Positions 62,517 through 64,000 of a DNA stretch of 64,000 nucleotides are shown here, in pieces. A model generated the notes under the pieces. The model searched no databases. It had not been told where the DNA came from and saw nothing but the letters and a program-made list of their open reading frames with translations. The position numbers were made by a program, and so were the translations under genes. The stretch comes from Lutibacter sp. Hel_I_33_5 (GTDB taxonomy: Bacteria; Bacteroidota; Bacteroidia; Flavobacteriales; Flavobacteriaceae): the NCBI RefSeq assembly GCF_007827455.1, contig NZ_VISM01000001.1, positions 2,271,501-2,335,500 of the forward strand. The letters run 5' to 3'. Each line of letters begins with the position of its first letter. The first letter of the stretch is position 1.

Positions 62517-63237
62517 TTTCTAATTTTTTATCTATTAATGAAATTATTTCTTCTCCTTTTGATTTAAATTCTACTAAATCTGGAATGTATTTTCCATATA
62601 ATATATAGTGAATCATAGTTGCATAATTTCTATATCTAACATCTGTTAAAGCATATTCTATAAATTCATCTGACATTAAACCTTTACCTAAATTTGCAAA
62701 CCACGGTTGTGAATCTGCTATAGGAATTAAAAATTGTTGTGTGTCTTTTTTTAATTCTTCTAAATCTACATGAATATCATTTACTAAATCATTATATAAA
62801 GAATAAATAACTAAGGTTAAAGAATCTTTAGTAGTGTTGTTAATTTTATTATAATCTAGAAGTAAATTGATACCATTTTGCCTTATTTTTAAATCTGCAT
62901 ACCCCATATTTACAGCCCAACATGTGCTACAATTTTTTAAATCTCTTTTTTTCCATGTTTGATTAATTATTGCTAAATAATCTTTTTCTAAAGGAATGCT
63001 TACTTCAATTACATTATCTATATTCTTAATATCTTCTTGTAAATCAGATTTAATTGATTTATAAATATTTTGTAGTGTATTTTGTTGGTTTCTTTTTTCA
63101 TTCAAATTATTAATCTGTAAGGCAATAAGAATTCCAATAACAACCAATACAATTTCTCCAATAGCATATTTTAAGTATTGAGTAGTTTTACCTTTGATTA
63201 AAAGGTTCTTACGAATTTTTCTAAAGAATTTAATCAT
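62509..63237 (-). CDS. DUF6090 family membrane protein (paralog 2)
   Basis: A 242-aa protein with the same N-terminal block as its neighbours (MIKFFRKIRKNLLIKGKTTQ, TM helix near 25-44, NNLNEKRN) and a divergent helical body. A CSTCW motif (Cys pair near 103-106) is specific to this copy. It overlaps both flanking paralogs by 8 nt. Function unknown. Confidence 0.85.
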   Translation of the reverse strand: MIKFFRKIRKNLLIKGKTTQYLKYAIGEIVLVVIGILIALQINNLNEKRNQQNTLQNIYKSIKSDLQEDIKNIDNVIEVSIPLEKDYLAIINQTWKKRDLKNCSTCWAVNMGYADLKIRQNGINLLLDYNKINNTTKDSLTLVIYSLYNDLVNDIHVDLEELKKDTQQFLIPIADSQPWFANLGKGLMSDEFIEYALTDVRYRNYATMIHYILYGKYIPDLVEFKSKGEEIISLIDKKLEND

Positions 63238-63988
63238 CTTTTAAATGTTTTTCAATATCTCTTGTTAGATCATTTAAATATTTAATCCAACTTTTAAATT
63301 GGTGTTCATTTCTTGTATTTACTACTTGTAATGTAAAAAGAATATTATTGAATTTATTATTATTTACAAAAGCTTTTTTAGACGAATTTGTGCTAATCTT
63401 AGGAATTTTTAAAAAACTTAAGGAGTCTGTTATCTTGGTTGTATTTGCATGTTTAATTAAATAAGGAAAAAGATGTGAGTCTGTGTTTTTACGATATTCT
63501 GCAGCCAACTGTTTATATCCTTCATACACAAATTTTATCTCTAAAATTCTTTTCTTTAACTCCTCATTTTTTAACGACTTTAAAGAACCAGAATTTATTA
63601 AATCGTCTATGGTAGATTGTGTTGGATTGTAAGTTAAAATATTACCAAGACCCTGTATCATATTTGTTATTGATGAATCTTTTACTTTTTCAGTATTTTT
63701 TTGATTGAAATATGTTAAATAATAATTAGAAATTTTCATATCTTTTTGAGTCTGAAAAAGTGATGCACGTAACAATTGAGTGTTACTAACTAGCTCAGAA
63801 ACTAAAGATTCTAAATATATTTTATTTATATTTTTTTCAGTATTTTTTTCATTCCAATTATTTATTTGTAATGCAATTAAAATACCTATAACTACCAGAA
63901 CAATTTCGCCAAATGCATATAAAAAATAATTAGAAAACTTGTTTTCAGTCAACAGACGTCGTCTTATTTTTCGGAGGAATGTTAGCAT
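63230..63988 (-). CDS. DUF6090 family membrane protein (paralog 3)
   Basis: A 252-aa protein with the family N-terminus (MLTFLRKIRRRLLTENKFSN, TM near 26-44 ending ALQINNWNEK) and a helical body of about 200 residues. As far as the window shows it is the first of the three, 12 bp from the window edge, so an upstream paralog or promoter may lie outside. Function unknown. Confidence 0.85.
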   Translation of the reverse strand: MLTFLRKIRRRLLTENKFSNYFLYAFGEIVLVVIGILIALQINNWNEKNTEKNINKIYLESLVSELVSNTQLLRASLFQTQKDMKISNYYLTYFNQKNTEKVKDSSITNMIQGLGNILTYNPTQSTIDDLINSGSLKSLKNEELKKRILEIKFVYEGYKQLAAEYRKNTDSHLFPYLIKHANTTKITDSLSFLKIPKISTNSSKKAFVNNNKFNNILFTLQVVNTRNEHQFKSWIKYLNDLTRDIEKHLKDD

Positions 63989-64000
63989 ATGTAGTTTGGT

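Overview
The window reads as chromosomal DNA of a low-GC, probably marine member of the Flavobacteriaceae (Bacteroidota). Four things point there. The gldKLMN genes of gliding motility and type IX secretion are present, together with a DUF5103 plug-type protein. There is a complete Na+-translocating NADH:quinone reductase (nqrA-F). Many families are typical of this group: exosortase XrtF, HYC_CC_PP, DUF5916, DUF6090, DUF3667, DUF6503 and the Bacteroidota type of LptE. Promoters repeatedly match the Bacteroidota -7 element TAnnTTTG, sometimes with an upstream TTG, and ribosome binding sites are mostly absent. I see no tRNA, rRNA, insertion sequence, prophage or CRISPR array.

Layout. 1-5.4 kb (minus) is the cell-shape cluster mreB-mreC-mreD-mrdA-rodA; rodA is cut by the window edge and appears to start at TTG. 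purH follows at 5.5-7.0 kb. A 430-bp gap after purH holds two tiny, apparently paralogous reading frames with their own promoter. 7.4-8.9 kb carries a GAF/fRMsr-like gene and the divergent xrtF pair. 8.9-12.8 kb is a metal-related operon (HYC_CC_PP protein, TonB receptor, HMA protein, lipoprotein) behind a perfect inverted repeat. 12.9-19.6 kb (minus) is a housekeeping block: groEL, groES, secG, a TPR-like gene, lptE, a sigma-54 activator and miaB.

19.7-24 kb is the most accessory-looking stretch. A 7TM-LuxR regulator faces a secreted protein in which a PI-PLC-like domain lies between two B-lectin domains; a lipoprotein gene follows 2 nt downstream. 24.1-32.4 kb holds topA, a degenerate arginase-family gene and gldKLMN. 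32.5-46.6 kb holds an FAD oxidoreductase, an ABC-F ATPase, a PLP enzyme, a LysM glucosaminidase, VWA and SIMPL proteins, a two-component system, gamma carbonic anhydrase, a mechanosensitive channel and an exo/endonuclease-phosphatase. The two-component operon (TPR histidine kinase plus LytTR regulator) is preceded by three direct repeats at exact 21-bp spacing. 46.5-54 kb (mostly minus) holds DUF5916, pruA, NRDE (plus strand), a DUF3667 gene with no canonical start codon, apaG and the T9SS plug-like gene.

54.2-60.7 kb is the nqr operon. It is interrupted between nqrC and nqrD by a four-helix-bundle gene flanked by inverted repeats, and it has a 22-bp-armed hairpin between nqrD and nqrE. 60.9-64 kb holds a tiny zinc-ribbon gene, a conserved hypothetical and three tandem DUF6090 paralogs.

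The best candidates for something undescribed are the lectin-PLC-lectin/lipoprotein pair with its divergent membrane-bound regulator, the two tiny reading frames near 7.1-7.4 kb, and the 21-bp repeats before the LytTR operon.
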